A DNA stretch of 64,000 bases. It comes from Pyropia haitanensis. Its lineage: Eukaryota > Rhodophyta > Bangiophyceae > Bangiales > Bangiaceae. Below are positions 34,652-45,265 of the stretch, piece after piece. Location of the stretch: assembly GCA_008729055.1 (NCBI GenBank), contig SDUX01000004.1, forward strand, positions 4,914,559-4,978,558, written 5' to 3'. Below the pieces are notes generated by a model. That model made no database searches. It saw only the letters and a program-made list of their open reading frames with translations, and was not told where the DNA came from. A program made the position numbers and the translations under genes. Each line of letters begins with the position of its first letter. The first letter of the stretch is position 1.

Positions 34652-34655
34652 TTTT
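34652..34655 (+). terminator. Pol III T-run after tRNA-Thr copy 1
   Basis: TTTT four bases past the tRNA, within TTACGTTTTG, a tail shared with copy 2. Confidence 0.75.
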
Positions 34656-35294
34656 GTCGATCGAGCATCACCAGGCGACCAATGGCACACATGTGGTAGT
34701 TTTCTTAGACTTCTCATCAACTAACGCATTATAAGCATGTCGTCTGCAGATAGTATTGTAGTTTTCCCAGTTTAGGCCGCTCCGGACAAGAACAACAGTG
34801 CAAGAACAACAGTGTGAGCCAATCGTGTGCTGGCAGCTGAGGGCGAGCCAATAGTGTGCTGTAGGGGTCCGATCGCCTGAAAGCCGATGATTGACTGTGG
34901 CCGCAGCGCTCCTCATCCCAATAGCTGATTGGTCAGGACACTGTTGTTCTCTCGTCTGATCTCGCCTGAGTTTACTTTCATCTCGGCTCGATCCTCTCAG
35001 AAACAGTTGAGCAGCTTGCCACAGATGTGTGTTCATCTCTGTTCTTCCCATCATGTGCTCGGGATCACCAGAAAATCTCACCAGCAAATCTCAGATCGGA
35101 CAGATTGCACAACAGCGGAGACTCATACGGAGCTCTCATTGGTCAGAAAAGCAACGTGAGAGGCAATTCATCGTGCAGTTTCAGTGTACATTCTTTGAGT
35201 GTTGTACGTGTGTGTGCGCGCGGGTGCGCGCACACGAGGGTTCATCAGCGCGGGACAGCAAGGCGAGGAGGGCAAAGAATGATGCACGGTTGGC
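34656..35294. other. Spacer between the two converging tRNA-Thr genes
   Basis: Moderate-GC DNA with short direct repeats (AGAACAACAGTG twice near 34790-34813; GAGCCAAT-GTGTGCTG twice near 34815-34862). No gene is recognised and the flanks are not longer inverted repeats. Confidence 0.5.
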
Positions 35295-35298
35295 AAAA
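35295..35298 (-). terminator. Pol III T-run after tRNA-Thr copy 2
   Basis: TTTT on the minus strand within the same TTACGTTTTG tail as copy 1. Confidence 0.75.
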
Positions 35299-35302
35299 CG
35301 TA

Positions 35303-35375
35303 AGGCCTGACCGAGATTTGAACTCGGGACCTTTTGATTACTAGTCAAATGCTCTACCAACTAAGCCATCAGGCC
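35303..35375 (-). tRNA. tRNA-Thr (anticodon AGT), copy 2
   Basis: Reverse-strand copy with the same 73-nt sequence as copy 1, so the same anticodon AGT and intact A and B boxes. The genes converge tail to tail about 655 bp apart. Confidence 0.97.
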
Positions 35376-35405
35376 ACCGCCGCACCTTGCTGTGCGGTGC
35401 GTCAT

Positions 35406-35419
35406 GCAATGAGTATATA
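35406..35419 (-). promoter_or_regulatory. TATA-like upstream element of tRNA-Thr copy 2
   Basis: Minus-strand TATATACTCATTGC, 30 nt before the tRNA 5' end, identical in sequence and spacing to that of copy 1. Confidence 0.7.
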
Positions 35420-36631
35420 TTGATACGTGTGCTTATTGCTCGCGGTCAGCCTGTATTCGTACTGTTACGACACATCATTTCACGCCCGTCATGAACGTCT
35501 TCCAGGCGGCGCGTATTCTGCATGTAGCTCAGGCCTTGCTCTGTCACCGTCGTTTATGGTGCCCTACAAGCAAGCATGAGAGACCTTTGCTAAGGTATAA
35601 TCGGAGTATACGTTATGGACATCTGTCGTATCATGTACGCCACTTGATGCCTTCACATCTGGATTCGCAGAGGAGATTGTCCCTACGGAGCTTCTCCCAC
35701 GCGGATGGACCTAGATCCATGCGACTCGCCACGGTTTCCAAGTAGAGGGAAATAGCCGACCGGCAGTTGCACGTAATATTTCAGACTGCCGCCGCGATGG
35801 CGCGAGAGGTGGTCACCTACCAGACTGCTCACCCATATAGAGCCGGCAGTGCGGGGTGTGCAGGAGTGGGGGACGGGAGAGCTGCGCATATGTGCCGCGC
35901 CGGCGTCTGCACCTCTGACGACGGCGCTGATCGCGGTGGCAGAGGTGCCGAGCTCAACTGGAGCCCCTCTCTGCGAAGGGGACGTGGTCTCCTGCCCCCC
36001 CCCCTAGTGGGGCGATTCGGGGTCCCTCCACCCGCAACTCTCTCCCGACCCCGACGCAGCCCGTATTGCCACCGCCCGACAAGTACCGCGGTGGTTGGTG
36101 CCACACACAAACTGACCAATCACATGCTGCCACGGGAGACCGAGACTAGCAGACAGATGTTGAATTGTGCAGGAATAGGGTGCGAACCACTGCCAAACCG
36201 ACCTTAAGAAACGTATCCGAAGCCCGCAAGAAAGAATATAGACACGATTAGCCTGCCTAGTCATCCGTTTTAGGTCCAAAAGGGATGAATTCAACCAGAC
36301 CGCGCATCCAAATTGAGCAGAAGTAATATGAAATCCCACATTTGTAACCACGAGTCAGATGCGTCCTGGGAGGCTTCTGACTCCTATTTGGTCTGTTCCC
36401 GGCTTAGCTGTCATGGATCTCGGCTTCTTGCCACAACTCCATTGCGTCTGAAACGCGCGCGGCGAGCAGCCAATCAGAGGCCTTAGATTTTGTTTGCTTA
36501 GTACAGTTGGGGGTTGGACTGCTGGGTTTGCTCTAAAGTAGTGCGCCACATATTGACTCGTCTGTTTCAATACGTACGAACAATTTGATTTGATAGCGTG
36601 CAGGTCAAGTCATTTTTCATCGGGCGCTTTG
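35420..36631. other. Spacer, no gene recognised
   Basis: Moderate to low GC for this genome. It ends at the TAA target duplication of the Harbinger-type element. Only short open frames are present. Confidence 0.5.
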
Positions 36632-36634
36632 TAA

Positions 36635-37682
36635 GAGCACGTCTATCGGTTGCGCTATCTGTATCTCCAAATCTGTATTTCTGTTTGCGGATAGAGATGG
36701 GCACGTCTAACGGTCAAGTCCATCTGTATCTCTTTCTGGGATGTAAGCACATGTACTCTGAGAGACGATGGGCGCGGAGAATCCTGCCGCACGGCGCTCC
36801 GACCACGCGGGGAGTCGTCCGTCCCCCCGGCAGCACTGCTGCCCTCCACACTCGCAGGTCCGCCAGTCGCAGAGACGGCCGGGCGACCGCCGGCGCACGC
36901 ACTCTCTGCCGCTCCAGCGCCGGAAAACTTCGGGCTGGTAGCGAGCTGTGCCGCTGCATCCGTGCTCTTGAAAACAGGAGCAACCTTGCCCTTCGTCTTG
37001 TTGCTCCGCCGATAAAGCTCTTGCACGTTTGCAATGACGTCGGCCTCGGACTGCCCAGAAGGGATGGCCGCCCTGTACAGTTTGTCGGCGGCAATGTACT
37101 TCTGCGCCGCTCGTTGGAGAGGGCTCCACCGACAGCGCAAGCTGTGTGCCGTCCTTGGAGCACCAGCTTCTGGCTGCGCTGCGTAAAGCGTCGCCAACTT
37201 GTCCCACATCTGCTCAGCGTCCATGTCTGTCACGCATTGAGAGGCCCTGAGGAAGCAACGCACAAGCGCGAGGTCTTCCAGGGGCGAAAAGTTGGTTCCG
37301 CGAACGGTCGCGGGCTCCTCCCCCGACTGCGCCGGCTGCGTCGTGGCAGGGGGGCGTGTTGAAGAGGGAAGGGGGAGCAGGCAGCCCCGCGTCCAGCGCG
37401 ACGCGGCGCGGGCGCGCCAAGGCGCGGAGTACGTTCGTGAAGGGAGGGGGACCCCAGACGATGGGCACACTTGTTCCGACAAGCCCGGTCAAGTCCACAT
37501 GCCGGAGCGAACGAAGCGTTTTGATTGGCTTCTCTATCTGTATCTGTATCTGCAAATGACCCCTCGAATACAGATAGAGATACAGATTTGGAGATGCATA
37601 TACAGATTCCCATTACCGTTAGACGTGCGCAACGCCGATTTGGAGATACAGATACAGATAGCGCGCACCGTTAGACGTCCTC
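36635..37682. mobile_element. PIF/Harbinger-type element, 1,048 bp
   Basis: It is flanked by TAA at 36632-36634 and 37683-37685. Left end GAGCACGTCTATCGGTTGCG and reverse-complemented right end GAGGACGTCTAACGGTGCGC are inverted repeats that continue into CTATCTGTATCTCCAAATC. The motif CGTCTAACGG recurs subterminally at both ends, and CTGTATCT repeats fill the subterminal zones. A 3-bp TWA duplication and a Myb/SANT-like ORF fit PIF/Harbinger. No DDE transposase is present, so it should be non-autonomous. Confidence 0.85.
36655..37482 (-). pseudogene. Myb/SANT-like ORF of the Harbinger-type element, no ATG
   Basis: On the minus strand, FSPLEDLALVRCFLRAS, MWDKLATLYAAQ and RTAHSLRCRWSPLQRAAQ form a trihelix of the Myb/SANT-like kind found in the second protein of PIF/Harbinger transposons and in plant genes derived from it. 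That protein binds transposon ends and brings the transposase. The open frame follows a stop and begins with TTG rather than ATG, and it runs into the left inverted repeat before stopping. It may be a truncated or decayed gene or may need an upstream exon. I call the domain with moderate confidence and the gene as probably broken. Confidence 0.6.
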
Positions 37683-37685
37683 TAA

Positions 37686-38041
37686 GCGGCCGATAGTTTT
37701 TAAAGAAGTAAGACTTTTTTTGTTGTGTGCTGTCCACTCTGTCTCATTGGAGTCTGCGAGTTCCAGATCGCCGTCGCCCACCCCAAGTGTTCGCCGGGGC
37801 GCCCGCGTGCGGCGCGGTGTCGGCGCGGCGCCACGCGGGCTGCGCACGGCGGCGGCCGCGGAGTGGGGCGGGTGCGGGGCGCCGTCGGCGGCGCCCCCCC
37901 CGCCGGCTCGGCCCGCGGGCGGCCACGCGGTAGGAAAACCGGTCCTTCGAGGGGTCGCCCAGGACAGAAAAAACGCATGAACGCGCCCCACCCGACCAGT
38001 CGGCACGCTACAGCCGGCAGCAGCGCGTCCTCGCCAGACGC
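37686..38041. other. Short spacer
   Basis: It lies between the Harbinger-type element and the 3' end of the UPF0301 gene. GC-rich, with no feature recognised. Confidence 0.5.
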
Positions 38042-38868
38042 CTACTTGCGGATGCCGCCGCCCCCTTGTGCCGACCCAGTCGCCCGCCCAACCCACCCCA
38101 CCCCACCCCCCAAGCACCCGCCCTCCCTTCGCCCAGCCGCGCGCGCCCCCTCACTCCCCCCCCCGCCCTCCTCCCACTCCCGCGTCCACTCCTGCTCCTG
38201 CGCGTCCTCCATCACCCCCTTGTACGGCCCGCCCATGCGACACAGCACCTCCTCCCACAGCCGCCGGCCGTCGCGCACCGAGGCGGCCCACTCCGCCTCA
38301 AACGCGCGGCCGGCGGCGGCGCCACCGCCGCCGCCGCCGCCACCGTCGGCGTCACCGGTGGCCGCCGACGCGGCGGACGCCACCGCCCCCCCCGCCGCGT
38401 TGGACCCAAACACCACCCCCTTGCCAGCGGCGGCGACAAACCAGGCGCCCGACTGGAGCTCCCCCTCCAGCTGCCCCGCCGACCACCCACAGTAGCCGAG
38501 GTGCAAGCGCAGGCGGGCGGCCGCCGCCGCATCCGCGGCGGTCGGCGGGCCCGCCGCGGCGCAGACGGCGGCTACCGCGGCGGCCACGCCAGTGGCGCCG
38601 CCACCGCCGCCGCCGCTGCCGCTGCTCGTCCGGTCGCCGCCGCCGCCGCCGCCGCCGCCGTTGGCGGGCGCGTCCCCCTCCCCGCCGTCGCCACCGCCTC
38701 CGACATACAGGCCCGGCAGGATGGGCTCCGAGCCCGCCACCCCGGCTACGTCGTGCAGCAGCAGCGCCACCGAAGACCGGCCGACGGGCCCCCCTCGAAC
38801 GCGCACAGGCGGTGGCGGTGGGGGCCACCGCCGCCGTCGCCGCCGCCGCTGTCGCCACCATCACCGGC

Positions 38869-38912
<44 letters not shown>

Positions 38913-39572
38913 TGCCGCCGCGGCGGCCCGCGCTGGCGTCGGCGGCGGGGCGCCCCCCTCCCGCCCCCCCCCCCCCAGCGACTCGACCGCCCGCGCGCGA
39001 GCGCCCGCGGCCGGCCGGCCGAGCAGCACCCCCGCCGCGCCGTCGGCACCCGCGTGCAGCAGCAGCACCACCGAGTGGGCAAAGTAGGACCGCGGCGGGT
39101 GGCGGCCCGGCGTGGCGACGAGCAGGCAGCCCGCCTCGGGCGCCGCCAGCGGGTGCGCCCAGTTGTCGGCGGGCGACGGGAGCGGCGGCAGCGGCGAGCC
39201 CGCCGAGGCGCCCGCCGCCGCCGCCGCCGCCGACGGCGGCGGCGTGGCCGTGGCGGGGGCGGGGGACAGCTCCGCCGCGACCAGCCGCGCACGAAAGGCA
39301 CGCCAGTCGTCGGTGGGGCCGCCACCGCCGCCGCCACCGCCGTCGTCAGCGGGGGAGGGGGGCGGGGGGGAGGGCGTGGCCGACGCGACAGGCGCGGCGG
39401 GCCGCCCGGCCGGCCGGCAGCGGCCGTGGCCGTGGCGGCCGCCGCCGCCGCCGCCGCGACGGGCGGCGACGGCCACCCCCTGGTGGCGCGGCAACGGGGC
39501 TGGCCGGCGGGGGCGGTGTGCCGCGGGCGCCAGGGGGAGCGGGGGGGCGGGGGGGGGGAGCCCAAACGCCAT
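38042..39572 (-). CDS. UPF0301/AlgH (DUF179) family protein, probably plastid
   Basis: The protein starts MAFGLPPPAPPLP, a transit-like leader with an early Phe, followed by low-complexity sequence. The conserved first block is GCLLVATPGRHPPRSYFAHS then VVLLLHAGADGAAGVLLGRP (about 39130-39010), matching the AlgH motif in which the protein begins with a leucine-rich strand and GxxxGRP. The second block is VRGGPVGRSSVALLLHDV, and the third is LHLGYCGWSAGQLEGELQSG followed by AWFVAA, the diagnostic GYxGWxxGQLExEL. Between blocks one and two the frame changes somewhere in about 38790-38860, a GC-repeat stretch. Bacterial YqgE/AlgH is of unclear function; plant and algal homologues are plastid-targeted. 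The protein of about 510 aa is more than twice the family length, owing to Ala/Gly/Pro inserts. Confidence 0.85.
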
Positions 39573-40145
39573 GCCGGCCGCCGCCGCGGGCGCACGAGGG
39601 CGGGCGACACCAGGGGGGCGCGCGCCGCCGCGACTGCGGCCGGCCACCCGACGTGCGGCGGCGGGTTGGAGGGCAAAAAAAAAAAAGAAACAGTCGCGGC
39701 GACACGGCGCAGCGGCGGGGCGGCGGCGGCGACGGCGGCGGCGACGGTGGCGGCAACGGGGAGCAACGGCGGGGGGGGGGAGGCAGGTGTGTACCGGCGG
39801 GAAGGGAGGGGAGGTGCACCGGCGGGCGGGGACGTGGACGCCCCGCCGCGGGCCCGTCACGACCCGCGGCACAGCGCCTGGCGCAGCCGGCTGCGCCGTC
39901 GTGTACGGCAGGTGGCCCCCCCCCCACGCAGACACCCCATCCCGAGGGGGTGCGCCCGCGGATCTCACGCCAGGCCGGAATGCGGCGGTTGTGACAGCCG
40001 ACGGCCGGCCGGCGGCGGTCGCCGCGTCGCGGCGGGCGCCAGCGCGGGGTCGGCGTGGCCCCCGCTCCGCCACCGACCGTCCCCGCGCGCGCCAGCGCTG
40101 CGCGTCCCTTTCCCCCCCCTGGGCCGTCCGCGTCTCCTCCTCGGT

Positions 40146-40235
<90 letters not shown>

Positions 40236-40450
40236 CACAGGCTCGACCTCAAGCCCGTTCAGCGTGTGCCCGTTCCACTCATACATGCTGAACAGGCTCA
40301 CGCCTAGCGCAGCTGCGGCAAGCCGGGCACCGAGGCAGACCGACGCACTGTGTCGCTGCCCGTCATGCAGTTCCACCCCCACATCATAGCCCAGGCCTTT
40401 GGACAAGTCCAAGAATAGCCGATGGGCACGCGCACGTCCATTTTCTTCCA
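39573..40450. other. Spacer with dispersed repeat
   Basis: It contains the (GGC)n tract 40147-40232 and a block (39988-40240) repeated at 61551-61780. An A-run lies at about 39675-39686. A minus-strand open frame at 40240-40454 is discussed among the rejected items. Confidence 0.5.
39988..40240. repeat. Dispersed repeat, copy 1
   Basis: Shared with 61551-61780 in the same orientation. Both contain GGTCGGCGTGGC, CGTCCCCGCGCGCGCCAGCG, CTGCGCGTCCCTTTCCCCCC, GGGCCG.CCGCGTCTCCTCC and then a GGC repeat. Confidence 0.85.
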
Positions 40451-42433
40451 TCATCGCAAGAGGGCACCTCCGCCGCGTGATGGGTCATCCCCCCAAAGGT
40501 CCGCCCACTCCCCCCCCTCCTCCCCCCCCTCTTCCCCCCTTCCCTCCGCCTCCCCACCCGGCGGCACCTCCCCCGTGTACCGCTCGAGCAGCCACAGCGC
40601 GACGCCATTCGTCCACCCAAACCCCTCCTGCGGGGCGTACTCCCCCCCCCCCCCCCGTGCCCCCCCCGCCGCCACCGCATCATACTTTTCGTGCATCGCC
40701 CCGCCGGGGCGGGCCCAGCCGGCCGCCACCGTCGCGAGCGTCCGGTTGGCAATCACCGCGGCGAGCGCGGCGGCGCCGCCGACGGCGCCGCCGCCGCCAT
40801 CCCCACCGCCGTTGCCGTCGGCACCCCCCTCCCCCCCCCCCCCCACACCGTGTGCACCGCCCGGAGGCCCTCCACCAGCAGCTGCTGTACGGGCGGCCAC
40901 GCGTTGGGCGTGTCCCACTGGAGCCCCGCCGCGTCGCCCGCCACCGTACAGCGCACCCCCCCCCGGCACACCAGCCCCGACCGGCGCAGCGCAACGACCG
41001 CCGCCGCCGCCGCCGCGGCGGACCGCACCCCCCCGGCGCGGCCCGCCCACAGGGGCAGCCAGTCGCTCGCGGCGACAACACCCGTCGGCGCCCGCCGGCG
41101 GGCGTCCCAGTCGCCCCACGTGCCGCGGGCCGGGGCGTAGAGGACGGCGGCGATGGCGGCCTCCCGGTCCGCCTCGGCCGCGCGGTACCGCGCGGCGGCG
41201 GCGGCGGCGGCAGCGGCAGCGGCGGCGGCGGCCGGCCGCGCCGCCGCATCGACCGCGGCGGCGAGCGCGTGGAGGTCCGCCAGCCGCCGCTCCGCCCGCA
41301 GCAGCAGCGCGTTGAGGCACACGGGCACGACGTGGGCGGTGCGGATCGACGCGCGCCCCGTGACGCCAACGTACGTCTCCCCATCGGCGGGGGCGGGCGC
41401 CGCGGCGGCCGCGGCGGCCGCGGCGCCGCCGGCGCCCCACCCGGGTTGCGCCGACGACAGCCACCGGGAGCTAAAGTCCCACCCGCTCTCCGCGGCGGCC
41501 ACGACGTGGCGGTGCAGCTGGCGGATGCGGGTGGCCTCGGCGGGCGTGGCGGGCTCCCCCGCCGCCGCCCCGCCCGCTCCCCCCCCCGCGGCGCGCAGCT
41601 GCCGCAGCAGCTCCGCCGCGAGCGCCGTGTCGGTCGGGTACGACTCGGGCCGCGGCGCCGCCGCGGCGGTCGCCGCGGCAACCGCCCCGCCCTGCGCGCC
41701 GTACGCGTTGAGGGTGACGACGCGGGCGCCCGGCGCGGCGGCGGCCACCGCCTCGGCGGTTTCGTCGTCGGCGGCCAGCCGGGGTGGCCCCGCGTCGGGC
41801 GTGACGACCAGCCGCACCGACCGGTGGCGCATGAACCAGCGGTACTCGGTGTCGAGGGCGGGGAGGGCGGCGCGGAGCCAGTCCGCGTCGGCGGGGGAGA
41901 GGGCGGCGGCCATGGCCGCCACGTCGGGCGTCGCCCCCCCCCCGTCACTCGCATCCACCTCGCCGCCGCTGCCGCCGCCGCTGCTGCCGCCGTCCCCCAC
42001 CCGGGATGGCGCCGCCGCCGCCGCCGCCCACACCACCGCCCACACCATCTCGGCCAAGACCGGCGGCTGGGACCGGCGCAGATAGTAGACGCGCCCCCCA
42101 TTCGGCGCGTGCCCCACCAGCCGCACCAGGTGCAGCCAGTTGTCCACCACCGCCCGCGCGGCGGCGGGCATCCCCGCCGCGACCAGCCCGTGCACAATCC
42201 ACAGGCTGTCCCAGTAGTAGACCTCCCGGAAGCGGCCGCCGGGCACAAAAAAGGGGCGCGGCAGCGGCAGCGACGAGTGCGTGGCGGGCGACGCCGCCAC
42301 GCACGCCGCGGTGCGGCGGCAGAGGCGGCGCCAGCGGCGGGCGAGGTCCGCCCAGAGCGCCGCCGCCGCGGGGGGGAGGTGCGCGGGCGGCGGCCGCGGC
42401 GGGTGCGGGGCGCCCGCATCGCCACCGTCACCG

Positions 42434-42468
<35 letters not shown>

Positions 42469-42650
42469 CGCCTCGGCCGGCGGCGCGCACGGCACGATCT
42501 CGTCGACCAGCGCCGGCGCCTGGAGCGTCGACAGCGCCGCGGCGGCCGCCGCCACCGACGGCGCGGCGGCGAGTGCGGCGAGCACCGCCGCCGGCGGCGC
42601 GGTCAGCGGCCGGTCGACCGCCTCCTTGGTGTCGGCCGCGCGGCTGCCGT

Positions 42651-42696
<46 letters not shown>

Positions 42697-42844
42697 GAAG
42701 AGGGGGGAGGTGTAGACGGCCGCAGAGGGGAAGGCGGCGTCGGCCGAGGGGGGGGTGGGGGGGGGGGGGGGGAGGAGTGCCGCCGGCCGTGGCGGGCGAG
42801 GCGGTGGGGGCAGCGGGCGGGGAGGGGGACGGGGGGGACGCCAT
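40451..42844 (-). CDS. Trehalase (glycoside hydrolase family 37)
   Basis: Trehalase hydrolyses alpha,alpha-trehalose to two glucoses with inversion. Signature 1, PGGRFREVYYWDSLW, is at 42199-42243; signature 2, QWDTPNAWPP, at 40891-40920. The catalytic acid is the Asp of SGWDFSSRW (codon 41476-41478) and the catalytic base the Glu of MHEKYD (codon 40688-40690). GFGWTNGVAL near the C terminus completes the set, so the enzyme looks active. The N terminus DTKEAVDRPL matches the family DSKxFxDxPL block. The ATG at 42842-42844 opens MASPPSPSPPAAPTAS, with a frame slip at the 16-base G-run 42757-42772; a second slip is at the 14-base run 40831-40844. Length is about 797 aa with Ala/Gly inserts. There is no obvious signal peptide. 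Confidence 0.93.
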
Positions 42845-43419
42845 GGCGTGTGGCGGGGGGGGGCGGGGGGGGCAGCCTGGGAGTGGGGGGGGGGGGGGGA
42901 GCGGTGCGGTGGGGGACGCTGGGGGGGTGTGCACCTTGGGAGGGGGGGAGGAGGGAGGCGTCTCGATCGCGGGTGGCGCCGCCCGCGGCGGGCGGGGCTC
43001 GGGAGGGGGCGGCGCGCGGGGTGGGGAGGCGGCTGGGGAGGAGGAGCATCGCCCGCGCGCGGCGGCGCGGCGGATTGGGCAGTGTCCGACAGACAGACCC
43101 CCGCGCGGAGCGCCCGCCCCGCGCCACCGCGCCTCGTTCCCCCCCCCCCCCCCGCCCAGTTTACGGGCTTCTTCCCCGCCCGGGGGGGGAGGGAATAGCT
43201 GACGGCGGGGGTGTGACGGTCCCGCCCCGTGCGGCCTCGCGCTCCATTTGTTTGTCGTTGGTTTGTTGTGCGCTGGGGGGGGGGAGAGGTGGTGGGGAGG
43301 GCGAGGAGGGGGGGGCAGGGGGGGGAAGGAGGGTGGGCGGGGCCGGTGGGACGCAAAAAATCGGGCTGCCTACTATGTGCGTGGAGGGGGGTCGCCGGCG
43401 CACCACCACGACGGACAAG

Positions 43420-43451
<32 letters not shown>

Positions 43452-43494
43452 AGAGCGGGACGGGGTGGGCGGGCGCGGGCGGCCGCGGCCGCGA
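42845..43494. other. Spacer with poly(A) tract
   Basis: GC-rich DNA between two minus-strand genes, with many G-runs and one 31-base A-run (43420-43450). No gene is recognised. Confidence 0.5.
43420..43450. repeat. Poly(A) homopolymer, 31 bases
   Basis: The only long A/T homopolymer in a window whose homopolymers are otherwise mostly G/C. On the minus strand it is a T-run 45 bases after the stop codon of the VTC1-like gene. Confidence 0.9.
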
Positions 43495-45265
43495 CTACCT
43501 CCCATTCCCCCGCAACGGCGGGGGCGCCCACGGCGGCGGCGGCTGGTGCTGCCGCGTCGCGATCGCGTAGCTGAGGACGGTGAGGACGACGAGGAAGAAC
43601 GCGGCGACGAGCACCGCCGGCGCGCGCGGGCTCTCCCACCGCCCCGGGTCGGGGTCGTCGGCGGTGAGCGCCGCGCGGCGGCGGTGGTACTGGAGCAGCC
43701 CGTAGCAGGAGGCGGCCAAGCCGAGGCCCCAGCACCCAAAGACGAGCAGCAGCCGCACGGGGAAGCCGCCATCGTCGCGGAAGGAGACAAAGAGGAGCGT
43801 GCCGAGGGCGCCAAACTGGAGGCCGACAAACATCCACTGTGGGGGCGTGGGGGGGGGGGGGGACGCGCGCGCCGCGAAAGAGCCAGGGGGAGGGGGGGGG
43901 GGGGGGGGGGGCCAGATCAGCCACCCAACGAGCGCAGCAGACAGCGTCTGGGAGGAGCGGCTCCGTACGGGTTAGCCACGCTGCTCGGCGACACACACAC
44001 CCCCCCCTGCCAGTGCCAGTGGCGTGCCCACGTCACCCCCCCCCCCCCCCCTCCCCGCGCCATCCTCGCACTCCCCTCACACCCAAGCGGCCACCCTCCC
44101 TCCCCTCCTCCCCTGCTGCGCGTCGGGCAAACGGACCTTGAAGAACGTGCGTTCTGGCGTCGTGTCAAGCGTGCCACACGGGAGCCGCCAACGGGCGCGG
44201 CGGCGGGGGACGGGAGCGGCCGCCACGCGGCAGCGACGGCAAGGCGGAGCGCGCCAAGGGCATCGCCGCGGCGGCACCGGCCGGCACAATGGCAGCGAGG
44301 GAACGCGCAGACGGCGGGCGCCACGGGGGGAAGGGCGACGCACGGGCGCGCACCAGCGGGCAAGGAGGGCTCGAGGAGGGGCGCGGCGGTCAGCGGGGGC
44401 GGTCCCATGGATTCGTCGCGCCGCCGACGTTCCCCGCTCTCCCCACCCTCCCCACACTCCCCTCGCCACTCTCTTTCCCCTCTGCGGTCCGCTGTCTCTC
44501 CCCGCCCTCTCCTCTCTCCCTTCTCTCCTCGCCCTCTGCTCTCTCCCCTCTCTCGCCGCATCCCCCGTTCTCTGCTCTGCCCCCACCCCTCGTTCGTCAT
44601 GCAGCCAGCACCGACTTACCCGATGAGAGCGCCGTCTTCATGTAGTCCTTCACCTTGGCCTTTCGCTTCTTCTCCGCCTTTTCCTCCTCGGTCATGCCCG
44701 CGCCGAGGCCGCGCCCCCCCCCCCCCTCCGGCTTGCCGTCCACCTTGCCCACCTCCACCGCCACGTGGTGCGCCGCGCCCGTCGCGTCGACGGGCCCCTT
44801 GCACGCCTGGCACGAGTCCACCTTGACGAGCTGCTCCAGCACCGCCGTGTACCGCTGGCTGGGCGCCTCCGTCGTTGCCGAGTAGTCGGTGAGCCAGTCG
44901 GACGTGTCGCCGTCGTACTCGTCGTCGACGTCGGTGTGGGAGATGGACACGGACACCCGCCGCGACGACGGCATGACCGCCGACGAGGGCGAGTCGGCCC
45001 CGTCGCCGCCCGAGCCGCCGCCGCCGCCGCCGCCGCCGCCGGCAGGCGTGGCCGCCGTGTGGGGGTGGTAGTGCAGGGGGGCGGCCGCCGGGGCCGCGGC
45101 GGCGCGGCCCGGCGCCTTTCGCCGCGGCCGGTGGGCGTGGCGCGGCCGCGGTGGCCGCGGCCGCCGCTGCCGCGCCCAGTCACCGTCAGCGTCGGTGGCG
45201 GCGGCGGTGACGGAAGAGGTGGCGGAGGGGGGGGACAGGTTGACCCGCGCATCGCTCCGCTCCAT
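43495..45265 (-). CDS. VTC1-like DUF202 membrane protein with 17-nt microexon
   Basis: Three exons on the minus strand: 45265-44620, 44153-44137 (17 nt) and 43836-43495. Intron 1 starts GTAAGT and ends CCAG; intron 2 starts GTCCGT and ends ACAG. Joined, they read YMKTALSSERTFFKWMFVGL (around the microexon), which restores the ERTFxxW motif that defines DUF202. The 334-aa product has a disordered, partly acidic N terminus, a CQACKG pair, a basic KKRKAKVKDYMK segment, and three transmembrane helices (WMFVGLQFGALGTLLFVSF; LLLVFGCWGLGLAASCYGLL; AVLVAAFFLVVLTVLSYAI). VTC1-like proteins are subunits of the vacuolar transporter chaperone complex that makes and translocates polyphosphate into acidocalcisome-like vacuoles. 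The SPX and polymerase domains are absent. The ATG at 45263-45265 is chosen as the first downstream of GC-rich leader. Confidence 0.85.

Noticed and set aside
34575..35375. Reading the two tRNAs as one long hairpin or an inverted-repeat transposon
   Set aside because: Identity stops within about 10 bases outside the tRNA and tail; no target duplication flanks the pair.
40240..40454. Minus-strand ORF starting ATGATGGAAG that overlaps the trehalase stop
   Set aside because: It is followed by a long Ala tract, lacks any recognisable domain, and overlaps the end of a complete trehalase. More likely trehalase 3' UTR.
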